From a virus, in the IMG/VR virus record IMGVR_UViG_3300028666_000010, positions 1 to 41,303 of that record: DNA of 41,303 bases, one strand, 5' to 3'. Made by a program: the position numbers and the translations under genes. Positions within the stretch are counted from its first letter, which is position 1. Each line of letters opens with the position of its first letter. Under the pieces are notes generated by a model. That model was not told the origin of the DNA. It did not search any database and saw only the letters and a list, made by a program, of their open reading frames with translations. Below are positions 12,458 through 19,583 of this stretch, one piece after another.

Positions 12458-13432
12458 ATGGCACGCATCCGCTCGCTTCACCCTGGATTGTTCACGGATG
12501 AGAACTACGCCGTTCTCTCGTTTCCAGCACGCGAGCTGCTTAAGGGTTTGTGGGTGGACTCCGACGACAACGGCATTTTCGAGTGGAAGCCTCTGTCCCT
12601 CAAGATGAGGATATTTCCGGCTGACAATGTGGACGTTGTCGCGTTGCTGGCTGAGCTCGAAACAGCGTGGGTGCGGCGCTTTGAAGTGGCCGGCAGGGTG
12701 TACGGCGCGTGCAAGAACTTCTGCAAATACCAGCGGCCTAAGAAACCGAAGACGGTTCATCCTCTTCCCGAAGCCATAAAGCCTTACGTCAGGCATGGCT
12801 ACAAGGCCAGAGCTTCCGAACACGGCGATGATGATGCGGATGACGTTCCGCAAAAGTCGGAATCGGTTCCCCACCAGTTCCCCACCGATACGGAAAAGTC
12901 CGGTCAGATGGAGGAGGGAGGAGGGAAGATGGAGGATGGAAGAGGTAATTCCGAACTTCGTTCGGCCGCGGAGATCGAAAAACAGGTTTTCGATGTCGGC
13001 AAATTGCTGCTGGGCGAAAAATCAGGCGGCTTCATTGCGAAATTGCGAGCCAAGATCGGCGATGACGGCAAAACTTTGCAGTTGCTCGCGCTTGCTGGCG
13101 AAAAATCATCCCCTCGGGAATTTCTCGGGGCATGCTTGCGTGAGGCGAAGCCGCCAAGCTGGCCGCATCCTGATAGCCATGGCCGCCTTTCCGGGTTTGT
13201 CGATGGCAAAACCCTGTTCGCGATTGGTCGCGATGTCGTTGGGCCAGACAGCGACCAATTCGTGAGGGACTTGGTTGGAGCGGTTGGTGGACAGACGACC
13301 AAGGCCGCCGAAGTTTTGCTTTGGCGAAAGGAAAAACCGCCCGATTGGTGGGAAAAAATTGTTTCCGCGGTTCGATGTGGAGAGGCGATCAACGCCCCGT
13401 CCGATATTTACCCAAGGCACGCGTACCAATGA
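12458..13432 (+). CDS. Replication initiator/helicase-loader-like protein (324 aa)
   Basis: The N-terminal domain (MARIRSLHPGLFTDENYAVL, then RELLKGLWVDSDDNGIFEW) is a winged-helix type found in phage replication proteins. A charged, Gly/Glu-rich linker (about 130-165) joins it to a helical C-terminal domain. By position directly before the primase-helicase it is comparable to lambda O/DnaT-like proteins that recruit the helicase. The low-complexity GGAGGGAGGAGGGAAG tract at about 12911 encodes the linker. Overlaps the helicase start by four bases. Confidence 0.65.
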   Translation: MARIRSLHPGLFTDENYAVLSFPARELLKGLWVDSDDNGIFEWKPLSLKMRIFPADNVDVVALLAELETAWVRRFEVAGRVYGACKNFCKYQRPKKPKTVHPLPEAIKPYVRHGYKARASEHGDDDADDVPQKSESVPHQFPTDTEKSGQMEEGGGKMEDGRGNSELRSAAEIEKQVFDVGKLLLGEKSGGFIAKLRAKIGDDGKTLQLLALAGEKSSPREFLGACLREAKPPSWPHPDSHGRLSGFVDGKTLFAIGRDVVGPDSDQFVRDLVGAVGGQTTKAAEVLLWRKEKPPDWWEKIVSAVRCGEAINAPSDIYPRHAYQ

Positions 13433-15237
13433 CAGACATCACGCAAATCAAAATCAAACTGGCGGATCGCGCCGATGACGTTGCCAAGATGCTACTTCCC
13501 GCGGGAAGGCGCGAAGGCCACGAATGGCGTGCTGGGTCAATCGACGGTGACAAGGGCCAAAGCCTTGGGGTTCACCTGACGGGCAACAAGGCTGGGGTCT
13601 GGTCGGATTTTAGCACGGGGGAAAGTGGCGACTTGATCGACCTGTGGTGCGCGGTGAAGCGAGTTTCGCTGGTCGAGGCCTTGGACCAGGCGCGAGCCTA
13701 TCTCGGCATTTCACGGCCGCAGCCTTACCGCGATCCGAAGCCTTCCTACGCCCGCCCGCCCAAGCCGCAATGCCATGCGCCGCGGGGCCGTGTGATGGAT
13801 TACCTCTGCGAGGTGCGCGCCATCCCGCAGAGTGTGCTTGCTGCCTACAAGATCGGGGAAGATGGCGACCGCATCGTGTTTCCGTTCCTGCTGCCCGACG
13901 GCACGCTTGCGATGGCGAAAACACGCGAGGCCGTCGATGGCGCATCGCCGCGGCCAACGGCGGCGAACTGTGAACCTGTGTTGTTCGGGTGGCAGGCCAT
14001 CAACCCTAACGGCCGCGAGATCATTATCACCGAAGGCGAGATCGACGCGCTGTCGTTCGCGGCTTACGGCCTGCCGGCGGTATCTGTGCCCTACGGCGGC
14101 GGCAGCAAGGGCAAGCAGAATTGGATCGAAAATGAGTTCGACCGGCTGGAGCGGTTCGAGAAAATCTATCTTGCCACCGACATGGACGAAGTTGGGGAAC
14201 AGGCCGCGGCGGAAATCGCTTCCCGGCTAGGCCGGCATCGCTGCTTCCGGGTGAAACTGCCGCGCAAGGATTGCAACGAATGCCTCGTCGCGGGCGTGAC
14301 GGAAGATGTGATCAGAGACTCTGTGGCGACCGCCGAGGGTCTTGATCCCGATGGGCTGCGAAGGGCGGGCGGATTCTCGGATCGCGTTGTGCGCCTGTTC
14401 TGGCCCGCCAACGAGGAGCGGATTGGGTACACCGTCCCTTACAGCGCGCTTTATGGCAAGATCATCTTCCGCCCTGGCGAAGTAACGATTTGGTCGGGCG
14501 ATACTGGCGCGGGAAAATCCCAGATCATCAGCGACAGTGTGCCCAAATGGATCCAAGAGGGCAGCCGGGTTTGCATCGCGTCATTCGAGATGAAGCCGGA
14601 ATGGACGCTCAAGCGCATGGTGAAACAGACCGGTGGGGTTGATCGCCCAGTAGAGGCCTTCATTCGCGAGACGTTGGCGTTCCTTGATGCTGGGCTGCTG
14701 CTTTACGAGAAGGTCGGCAAGTCTGACGTCGAAGGCCTGCTGGAAATCTTCGACTATGCCCGCGCCAAATATGGCTGCGATCAGTTTGTCATCGACTCCC
14801 TGATGCGTCTTGGGATCGCCGCGGACGATTACACCGGCCAGGAACAGGCGGTGTTCAAGTTGGTCGATTGGGCCATTGCGAACAATATTCACCTGCACCT
14901 TGTCGCCCACAGCCGCAAAGGTGGCCGCGATGCTGGCGTGCCGGAAACTGGTGACATCAAGGGCGCAATGGAAATCGGGGCTAACGCCTTCAATATCATA
15001 ACGATTTGGCGAAATCGGAAGCTGGAGGAAATCACCTCGTCGGAAGGTGGCAGACCGACAATGACGGAAGAGCCGGGAGTGACGCTCAACATCGCCAAGC
15101 AACGCAATGGGGATTTCGAGGGCAAGGTCAAGCTGCACTTCAACGTCCAGACCTACCAATACTTTTCCGGCGGCGACAATCGAAGATATCCGCGCTGCTA
15201 CGTCCGCGATGACCGGGAAAATGCAGGCGCCGCATGA
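13429..15237 (+). CDS. Bifunctional primase-helicase (T7 gp4/Twinkle type)
   Basis: 602 aa from ATG 13429, which overlaps the upstream stop; a longer frame exists but lies inside the previous gene. The N-terminal region resembles a primase head (KAGVWSDFSTGESGDLIDLW). The Toprim domain carries IITEGEIDALSF (about 199-210) and ATDMDEVGEQAAAE (about 248-262). The DnaB-like RecA helicase has Walker A SGDTGAGKS (about 356-364), a Walker-B-like QFVIDSL and an LHLVAHSRK motif. It unwinds and probably primes the fork. No N-terminal zinc finger with four cysteines was found, so priming may be weak or lost. Confidence 0.9.
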   Translation: MTDITQIKIKLADRADDVAKMLLPAGRREGHEWRAGSIDGDKGQSLGVHLTGNKAGVWSDFSTGESGDLIDLWCAVKRVSLVEALDQARAYLGISRPQPYRDPKPSYARPPKPQCHAPRGRVMDYLCEVRAIPQSVLAAYKIGEDGDRIVFPFLLPDGTLAMAKTREAVDGASPRPTAANCEPVLFGWQAINPNGREIIITEGEIDALSFAAYGLPAVSVPYGGGSKGKQNWIENEFDRLERFEKIYLATDMDEVGEQAAAEIASRLGRHRCFRVKLPRKDCNECLVAGVTEDVIRDSVATAEGLDPDGLRRAGGFSDRVVRLFWPANEERIGYTVPYSALYGKIIFRPGEVTIWSGDTGAGKSQIISDSVPKWIQEGSRVCIASFEMKPEWTLKRMVKQTGGVDRPVEAFIRETLAFLDAGLLLYEKVGKSDVEGLLEIFDYARAKYGCDQFVIDSLMRLGIAADDYTGQEQAVFKLVDWAIANNIHLHLVAHSRKGGRDAGVPETGDIKGAMEIGANAFNIITIWRNRKLEEITSSEGGRPTMTEEPGVTLNIAKQRNGDFEGKVKLHFNVQTYQYFSGGDNRRYPRCYVRDDRENAGAA

Positions 15238-15422
15238 CCACCGATCTACAGGTCCTCGACCAAGCGTGCAGGAATACGCGGGGGTGGGCATGGATAGTGG
15301 GGACGGAGATATTTACCGGCGCGCGGTTGCCCTTACTGGTGTCGAATTCGTCAGAGCTGGCAATCCGCACCGAATACAACCGCCTGCTCCGACTCAAGAA
15401 AAAGAGGAAGAGGGCCGCATGA
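15234..15422 (+). CDS. Hypothetical basic protein (62 aa)
   Basis: ATG 15234 overlaps the helicase stop (ATGA). An N-terminal region with WAWIVGTEIFTGARLPLL leads to a strongly basic C-terminus (RLLRLKKKRKRAA), suggesting nucleic-acid contact. No family is recognised. Confidence 0.5.
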   Translation: MTTDLQVLDQACRNTRGWAWIVGTEIFTGARLPLLVSNSSELAIRTEYNRLLRLKKKRKRAA

Positions 15423-15652
15423 TCCCGAAGCGATTCAAGCAACATACGGAAAATAACCGAGGCGGATGGTCAAATTGGGTTTATCCCAATCCCACGAAAA
15501 ACTATTTCTTCAAATGCTGCGATTGTGGGCTTGTGCATGAGATGCAGTTCAAAGCCTTTGCGGAGGTCGAGCGGAAGCGTGGAGCGTTTCGCGTGGTCCC
15601 TTTGCCCTGGCCTATCAGGGCCATGTTCCGGGCACGGAGGGCGCGCCCATGA
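15419..15652 (+). CDS. Conserved phage protein with CxxC motif (77 aa)
   Basis: Starts at ATG 15419, overlapping the previous stop. The core is KNYFFKCCDCGLVHEMQFK, a half zinc ribbon in a strand-rich domain that recurs in phage genomes as an unnamed family; the C-terminus is basic (RARRARP). Function unknown. Confidence 0.6.
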   Translation: MIPKRFKQHTENNRGGWSNWVYPNPTKNYFFKCCDCGLVHEMQFKAFAEVERKRGAFRVVPLPWPIRAMFRARRARP

Positions 15653-16152
15653 CCATCCAACCAAAATTGCAGCCTGGGCACGATGGGGAGCCGCCGGTTC
15701 ACGTCCCTGCACGCGACATCGAAAGTATAGATCGCTGGACGGGCAAGAAGCGCCGGGAAACCCCCGACAGCCCCATGAACATCAACGTGGACCGCATCGA
15801 ATGGCTGTTCACACACGGGGTAATCGAGCAGCGCCATCACCAAGCCGCCCGCAGGCTACAACGAGACTGGGAAATAGGCCTCATCATGCCATATGCACAG
15901 ATGGGCGTTGTGGCTGGAAATTCGGGCAAGCCTGATTTCACTCCCGCTCACGCCAAGATGGATGCGATGGAGAGGTTTGGCGATGCAAAGCGCGCTGTCG
16001 GGCCAAAAGGATTCAGGATCATAGACTTAGTCGCCCTCCAAGCCATGAGCGTGCAGAAGGCGGCGGCGGCAATGCGGGTGCATCAGCAGCGCGCACAGGG
16101 TATGCTATTGGTGGCGCTGGACGTGCTGGCGGCTCATTACAGGATTGGATAG
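15649..16152 (+). CDS. DUF6456-like protein, candidate late-gene regulator (167 aa)
   Basis: After a polar N-terminus, residues about 45-167 are helical with RRLQRDWEIG, an AVGP motif, and a C-terminal ALQAMSVQKAAAAMRVHQQR followed by a helix ending ALDVLAAHYRIG. This pattern resembles the DUF6456 domain of alphaproteobacterial DNA-binding proteins. The gene ends the right early operon and lies just before the late terminator and operon, where phages usually encode their late activator or antiterminator. Role inferred from position. Confidence 0.6.
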   Translation: MTIQPKLQPGHDGEPPVHVPARDIESIDRWTGKKRRETPDSPMNINVDRIEWLFTHGVIEQRHHQAARRLQRDWEIGLIMPYAQMGVVAGNSGKPDFTPAHAKMDAMERFGDAKRAVGPKGFRIIDLVALQAMSVQKAAAAMRVHQQRAQGMLLVALDVLAAHYRIG

Positions 16153-16338
16153 ATGTTCACAGGCGAGCCATTTGTAGACCGCATTATAACGGCTGTTGTA
16201 TCGATTCTTTTTATCATCGGGTCGGTGTTGGGTGGCGTTGTTGGCTATGAGATAGCCAGTGCAAAATGGATGGGAGATGCGGTGGCGCATCATGCGGGCC
16301 ATTTTGACGCGAAGGGAGACTTCCGCTGGGACTCTTGA
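16153..16338 (+). CDS. Small membrane protein (61 aa)
   Basis: Starts immediately after the preceding stop. One N-terminal transmembrane helix with Gly-rich packing (IITAVVSILFIIGSVLGGVV) is followed by a polar, His-containing tail (HHAGHFDAKGDFRWDS). Not in the lysis cluster, so a holin role is less likely, but it cannot be excluded. Confidence 0.6.
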   Translation: MFTGEPFVDRIITAVVSILFIIGSVLGGVVGYEIASAKWMGDAVAHHAGHFDAKGDFRWDS

Positions 16339-16417
16339 CAGGTGGAAAGCTGGGACGCATAAAAAGCTCATTGTGGTGATTTGCACTCTGTAGTGCTTCG
16401 CCGCCCCAAAATTCCCC

Positions 16418-16457
16418 AACGGTGCCCCTCAATCCCGAGCGGCGCCGTTTTTCGTTT
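16418..16457 (+). terminator. Intrinsic terminator ahead of the late operon
   Basis: AACGGTGCC (16418-16426) pairs with GGCGCCGTT (16441-16449) over 9 bp with one wobble, followed by TTTCGTTT. It lies 13 bases before the first late gene. It would block early transcripts and could be the target of an antitermination-type late switch. Confidence 0.7.
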
Positions 16458-16469
16458 GGAGCGCCCTGA

Positions 16470-16886
16470 ATGGCGACCTTCAATAAGTTCAACGCCTTCG
16501 TGGAGTCGATGGCCGAGAAGAAGTTCGACCTAGGGTCGGACACTCTCAAGGTCTTGCTCACGAACACGGCGCCAATCGCGACCAATTCGGTAAAATCCGA
16601 TCTCACCGAAATCTCGGCTGGAAACGGTTATACGGCAGGCGGATCGCAGGCTACGCAATCGTCTTCGGCGCAGTCGAGCGGCACTTACAAGCTGGTTCTT
16701 GCTGACGTGACCTTCACTGCCACAGGGGCGGTTGGGCCGTTCCGGTACGCAGTCCTCTATGACGATACGGCTGCGAGCGACGATCTCATTGATTGGTGGG
16801 ACTATGGCTCATCCATCACATTGGCAAATGGCGACACTTTCACGGTCGATATGGACGCCTCTGCGGGCGTCCTGACCGTAGCTTAG
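16470..16886 (+). CDS. Virion-associated/decoration-type phage protein (138 aa)
   Basis: A strand-rich protein (FDLGSDTLKVLLTNTAPIAT, VGPFRYAVLYDDTA, WWDYGSSITLANGDTFTVD). I recognise it as a widespread phage structural family that commonly sits upstream of terminase, usually without named function. Shine-Dalgarno GGAG precedes the ATG. Its last six codons (GVLTVA stop) recur as a relic at 17143-17163. Confidence 0.75.
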   Translation: MATFNKFNAFVESMAEKKFDLGSDTLKVLLTNTAPIATNSVKSDLTEISAGNGYTAGGSQATQSSSAQSSGTYKLVLADVTFTATGAVGPFRYAVLYDDTAASDDLIDWWDYGSSITLANGDTFTVDMDASAGVLTVA

Positions 16887-16894
16887 GATTCTCG

Positions 16895-17152
16895 ATGTCC
16901 TTCGATAGAGAGGCGATGCGAGCTCGGTTTTTCGAGCTGCAAAGGTCAAAAGCCGAGATCCATTCAAAGGCTGCGCCATTTCGCGATCAGATGGAGCAGG
17001 CGGCCCAGGCCGAGCACGAGGCTGCTGCGCGCCGCAGAGGCTTCGCTGCTCAAGCCAAGGAAGCAGAAATTGGCCTCTTCGAGATCGACCAAGAAATTGC
17101 CTTTATCGCGCGTGGGCTTGGAAACGTAGGTTCCGACCCAACGGCGTCCTGA
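16895..17152 (+). CDS. Coiled-coil hypothetical protein (85 aa)
   Basis: ATG 16895 lies just behind the upstream gene. The product is almost entirely a charged helix with heptad character (MEQAAQAEHEAAARRRGFAA, AKEAEIGLFEIDQEIAF). It may be a chaperone or structural adaptor. The gene's 3' end runs into a relic of the upstream gene's terminus, suggesting that it was inserted or that a neighbour was deleted. Confidence 0.55.
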   Translation: MSFDREAMRARFFELQRSKAEIHSKAAPFRDQMEQAAQAEHEAAARRRGFAAQAKEAEIGLFEIDQEIAFIARGLGNVGSDPTAS

Positions 17153-17164
17153 CCGTCGCTTAGG
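17143..17164 (+). pseudogene. Relic of the 3' end of the 16470-16886 gene
   Basis: These 22 bases match 16866-16887 at 21 of 22 positions. Read in frame they encode GVLTVA and a stop, exactly the terminus of the upstream structural gene. Here they straddle the stop of another gene in a different frame, so they are not used as coding sequence in that frame. They look like the scar of a duplication followed by deletion, or of gene insertion by short homology. Confidence 0.65.
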
Positions 17165-17172
17165 TGGTCTAG

Positions 17173-18750
17173 ATGACCACGAAAACCATCCTCCTCACCT
17201 CCGGCACATCGTGGACCGTTCCAAGCGATTGGAACGCCACAGGCGCGACCATCGAGGCCATTGGGCCGGGTGGAAGGGGCGGAGATGGAAGAGCAAGCGC
17301 CAACTTTGCCGGTGCAGGCGGTCAAGGCGGCGGTTATGGCAAGGTCACGTCGCCGTCGAACATCAATGTCGGCGACACGCTCTCAATCCAGATCGGCGCT
17401 GGCGGATCGGCAAACCCAACATGGCTTAAGAACAACACCGGCACAATCTGCGTCCAAGGCGATTATGGCGGAAGCGCAACGCTCAACACTCCGAATAATC
17501 GTTCGCAGACGAATACCGGTGGTGTCACCAACTCTGGCGGCAACGGCGGGCTGACTAATACCCGTTATGGTGGCGCGGGCGGCGGCGGTGCCGGCGGGCC
17601 GAATGGGGCGGGTGCGGCTGGCGCGGATATAACGGCGGTCTTGATCGCTGGCGGCGGCGGCGGTGCGGCAGATGGCGGGTCGGCGGGCGCTGCACCTTCG
17701 GGCACTTCAAATCCCGGCGGTAACGGCGGCGCGGCCTTTGACAGCACAGCAGGCGGAACGGGCGGGACCGGAAACAATCCGGGTGGCGCAGGTTCGCACG
17801 GCTCCGGTGGTGGCGGCGGTGGCCCGAATACAACGGCCAGTACGTCAATCAATCTCGGCGGCAACGGCGGCGGTGGAATAAATTGGACGCAGACTTCCGA
17901 TAGCGCGACGGCAGGACCCGGCGGCGGCGCAGGCGGTGGTGGCGGGCGCAACGGAAGCACTGGCCCTGTATCTGGCGACGGTGGCAGCGGCGGACTCTAC
18001 GGCGGCGGCGGCGGCGGTGGCGGCTCCGGTGGCGCATCTTCGCCCTCTGGCCCCGGCGGAGCGGGCGCGCAAGGCATCATCGTCATCACCTATACGCCGA
18101 GTGCTGGCGGAACGACCTACACACTTACGGCTGATGCTGGATCATTCGCACTCACAGGCCAATCGGCTGGCTTAAGTTCATCTCGCAAGCTCGCGGCATC
18201 TGCCGGTGCGTTCACGCTCAGCGGTCAATCGGCGGCGCTGAAATCTGCAAGGAAGCTCACAGCTTCGGCAGGATCATTTAGCCTTACTGGCCAGGGCGCG
18301 GCGCTCAAGTCGGCCCGCAAGCTAACCGCAGGAGCGGGCAGCTTCACCCTAACAGGTCAAGACGCCAGTCTGACGAGCGCGCGAAAGCTGATCGCGGCGG
18401 CTGGCAGTTTTGTCCTGACCGGGATCGACGCGGCCCTAAAATCCGCTCGCAAGCTGATTGCAGATGCAGGCTCGTTCGTCCTTACGGGCAATGACGCCAC
18501 GCTCACCAAGCAGCTAGCAGGCTCGACGGCATACACACTGACGGCTGGCACCGGCCAGTTCACGCTGACGGGCAATGACGCAGGCCTGATCTACACGCCG
18601 CATTTCGATGCGGGCTCAGCCACACGAGTCGGAGAGCAGGTTCTAAGCCCACGCAATCCGAGGGTAAGCACGCTAAGTCCCAACAGAGCCCGCATCTCCA
18701 CTCTAAGCCCATCTTACCCAAGACGAACAACCCTGACCGGCAGAGGATGA
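17173..18750 (+). CDS. Glycine-rich repeat fiber protein (525 aa)
   Basis: The N-terminal region (1-75, starting MTTKTILLTSGTSWTVPSDW) is the strand-rich cap seen in glycine-rich phage fiber proteins. Residues about 30-310 are glycine-rich with many GGGG/GGxG turns, resembling polyglycine-helix adhesin tips. About 315-475 are seven 22-residue repeats (AGSFxLTGQ...L.SARKL). The C-terminus has three RxSTLSP-type motifs. A surface-exposed trimeric fiber or adhesin is likely, assembled with the adaptor-like protein encoded next. A long proline-rich frame on the opposite strand is only its shadow. Confidence 0.75.
   Translation: MTTKTILLTSGTSWTVPSDWNATGATIEAIGPGGRGGDGRASANFAGAGGQGGGYGKVTSPSNINVGDTLSIQIGAGGSANPTWLKNNTGTICVQGDYGGSATLNTPNNRSQTNTGGVTNSGGNGGLTNTRYGGAGGGGAGGPNGAGAAGADITAVLIAGGGGGAADGGSAGAAPSGTSNPGGNGGAAFDSTAGGTGGTGNNPGGAGSHGSGGGGGGPNTTASTSINLGGNGGGGINWTQTSDSATAGPGGGAGGGGGRNGSTGPVSGDGGSGGLYGGGGGGGGSGGASSPSGPGGAGAQGIIVITYTPSAGGTTYTLTADAGSFALTGQSAGLSSSRKLAASAGAFTLSGQSAALKSARKLTASAGSFSLTGQGAALKSARKLTAGAGSFTLTGQDASLTSARKLIAAAGSFVLTGIDAALKSARKLIADAGSFVLTGNDATLTKQLAGSTAYTLTAGTGQFTLTGNDAGLIYTPHFDAGSATRVGEQVLSPRNPRVSTLSPNRARISTLSPSYPRRTTLTGRG
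18118..18597 (+). repeat. Seven tandem 66-bp coding repeats
   Basis: Seven units of 22 codons (consensus RKLxAxAGSFxLTGQDAxLKSA). The sixth is expanded by six residues and the first and last begin YTLTA. Units are diverged at DNA level, so the array is old or selected to vary. Repeat number could change fiber length by recombination. Confidence 0.85.
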
Positions 18751-18757
18751 CTACAGA

Positions 18758-19084
18758 ATGCCTTATGTCGGCCGCGACTTCGAACCGATGGACACGGGAG
18801 AGACGAAAGACCTCTCCTTCGATTTCTCGGGCGAGTTAGGCGATTGCGATTCCGTCACCTCGGCAACATGGTCGATCTCGGTCGTGACCGGAACCGACGC
18901 AAGCGCAGCGACCAGGCTTTCAGGCGATCCAACAATCACATGTGGCTCAAAAGTCACCCAGCGACACACAACGCTCCAAGATGGCGTCAGGTACAGAACA
19001 CAATGCACGGCAACCACGAGGAACGGAGAAACCCTCATCCTCTACAGCCATGTACGCGGGATAGCGGTGGACGATGAAGGCTGA
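18758..19084 (+). CDS. Phage fiber-tail adaptor-like protein (108 aa)
   Basis: A strand-rich Ig/fibronectin-like small protein: FEPMDTGETKDLSFDFSGEL, then a middle strand set, then TLILYSHVRGIAVDDEG. I associate this pattern with proteins annotated as fiber-tail adaptors in rhizobial and related phages. Adjacent to the glycine-rich fiber, it may link that fiber to the tail. It overlaps the terminase small subunit by 11 bases. Confidence 0.65.
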   Translation: MPYVGRDFEPMDTGETKDLSFDFSGELGDCDSVTSATWSISVVTGTDASAATRLSGDPTITCGSKVTQRHTTLQDGVRYRTQCTATTRNGETLILYSHVRGIAVDDEG

Positions 19085-19583
19085 GACAGGCAGGCCGTCG
19101 AAGTTCGACTCGGCATTCAGTGAGCAGGCCAGAAAGATTTGCGAGCTTGGCGCAACCGACCAGGAAATCGCTGACTTTTTCGAAGTCGATGTCAGGACAA
19201 TCTACCGTTGGAAGCACGACTTCCCAGAGTTTTGTCAGGCCCTAAAGGTCGGCAAGGAAGTTGCTGACGAGCGGGTCGAACGTAGCCTCTACCTCAAGGC
19301 GACCGGTTACGAGCAGGACGAAGTGAAGATTTTCATGCCTGGCGGGGCGATAGAACCTGTCTACGCGCCGTTCCGCGCCAAGATTGCACCTGACACAACG
19401 GCGGCAATCTTCTGGCTCAAGAACCGGAGGCCAGAGGCTTGGCGAGACGTGAACCGCACAGAGCACACGGGCGCGAACGGCGGGCCAATCGCGGCGTCAG
19501 TCGTTCCCGACCTGACCAATCTGACCAAGGAGCAGCGTGACCAGCTTAGAGGCATCCTCAGCCGCGTTACTGTCGAATCCTAA
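19074..19583 (+). CDS. terS: Terminase small subunit
   Basis: A 169-aa protein. The N-terminal HTH (about 15-48: EQARKICELGATDQEIADFF, then EVDVRTIYRWKHDFPEF) binds the packaging start. A central helical oligomerisation region and a C-terminal tail (LTKEQRDQLRGILSRV) for contacting TerL follow. Immediately followed by and overlapping terL by 47 bases. It should select pac on the concatemer; a headful mechanism is inferred from the P22-like head module. Confidence 0.88.
   Translation: MKAETGRPSKFDSAFSEQARKICELGATDQEIADFFEVDVRTIYRWKHDFPEFCQALKVGKEVADERVERSLYLKATGYEQDEVKIFMPGGAIEPVYAPFRAKIAPDTTAAIFWLKNRRPEAWRDVNRTEHTGANGGPIAASVVPDLTNLTKEQRDQLRGILSRVTVES

Noticed and set aside
12905-12945. Purine-rich GGAGGGAGGAGGGAAG tract as a possible origin or G-quadruplex
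   Set aside because: It encodes the Gly/Glu linker of the initiator-like protein and no iterons or AT-rich unwinding region were seen beside it; origin location remains unresolved.
14581-15291. 236-codon minus-strand frame over the helicase C-terminus
   Set aside because: Covers conserved helicase motifs on the other strand and lacks any domain of its own.
17565-17960. Long proline-rich frame on the minus strand
   Set aside because: It is the complement of glycine codons (GGC/GGT) of the glycine-rich fiber gene; low complexity explains the open frame.
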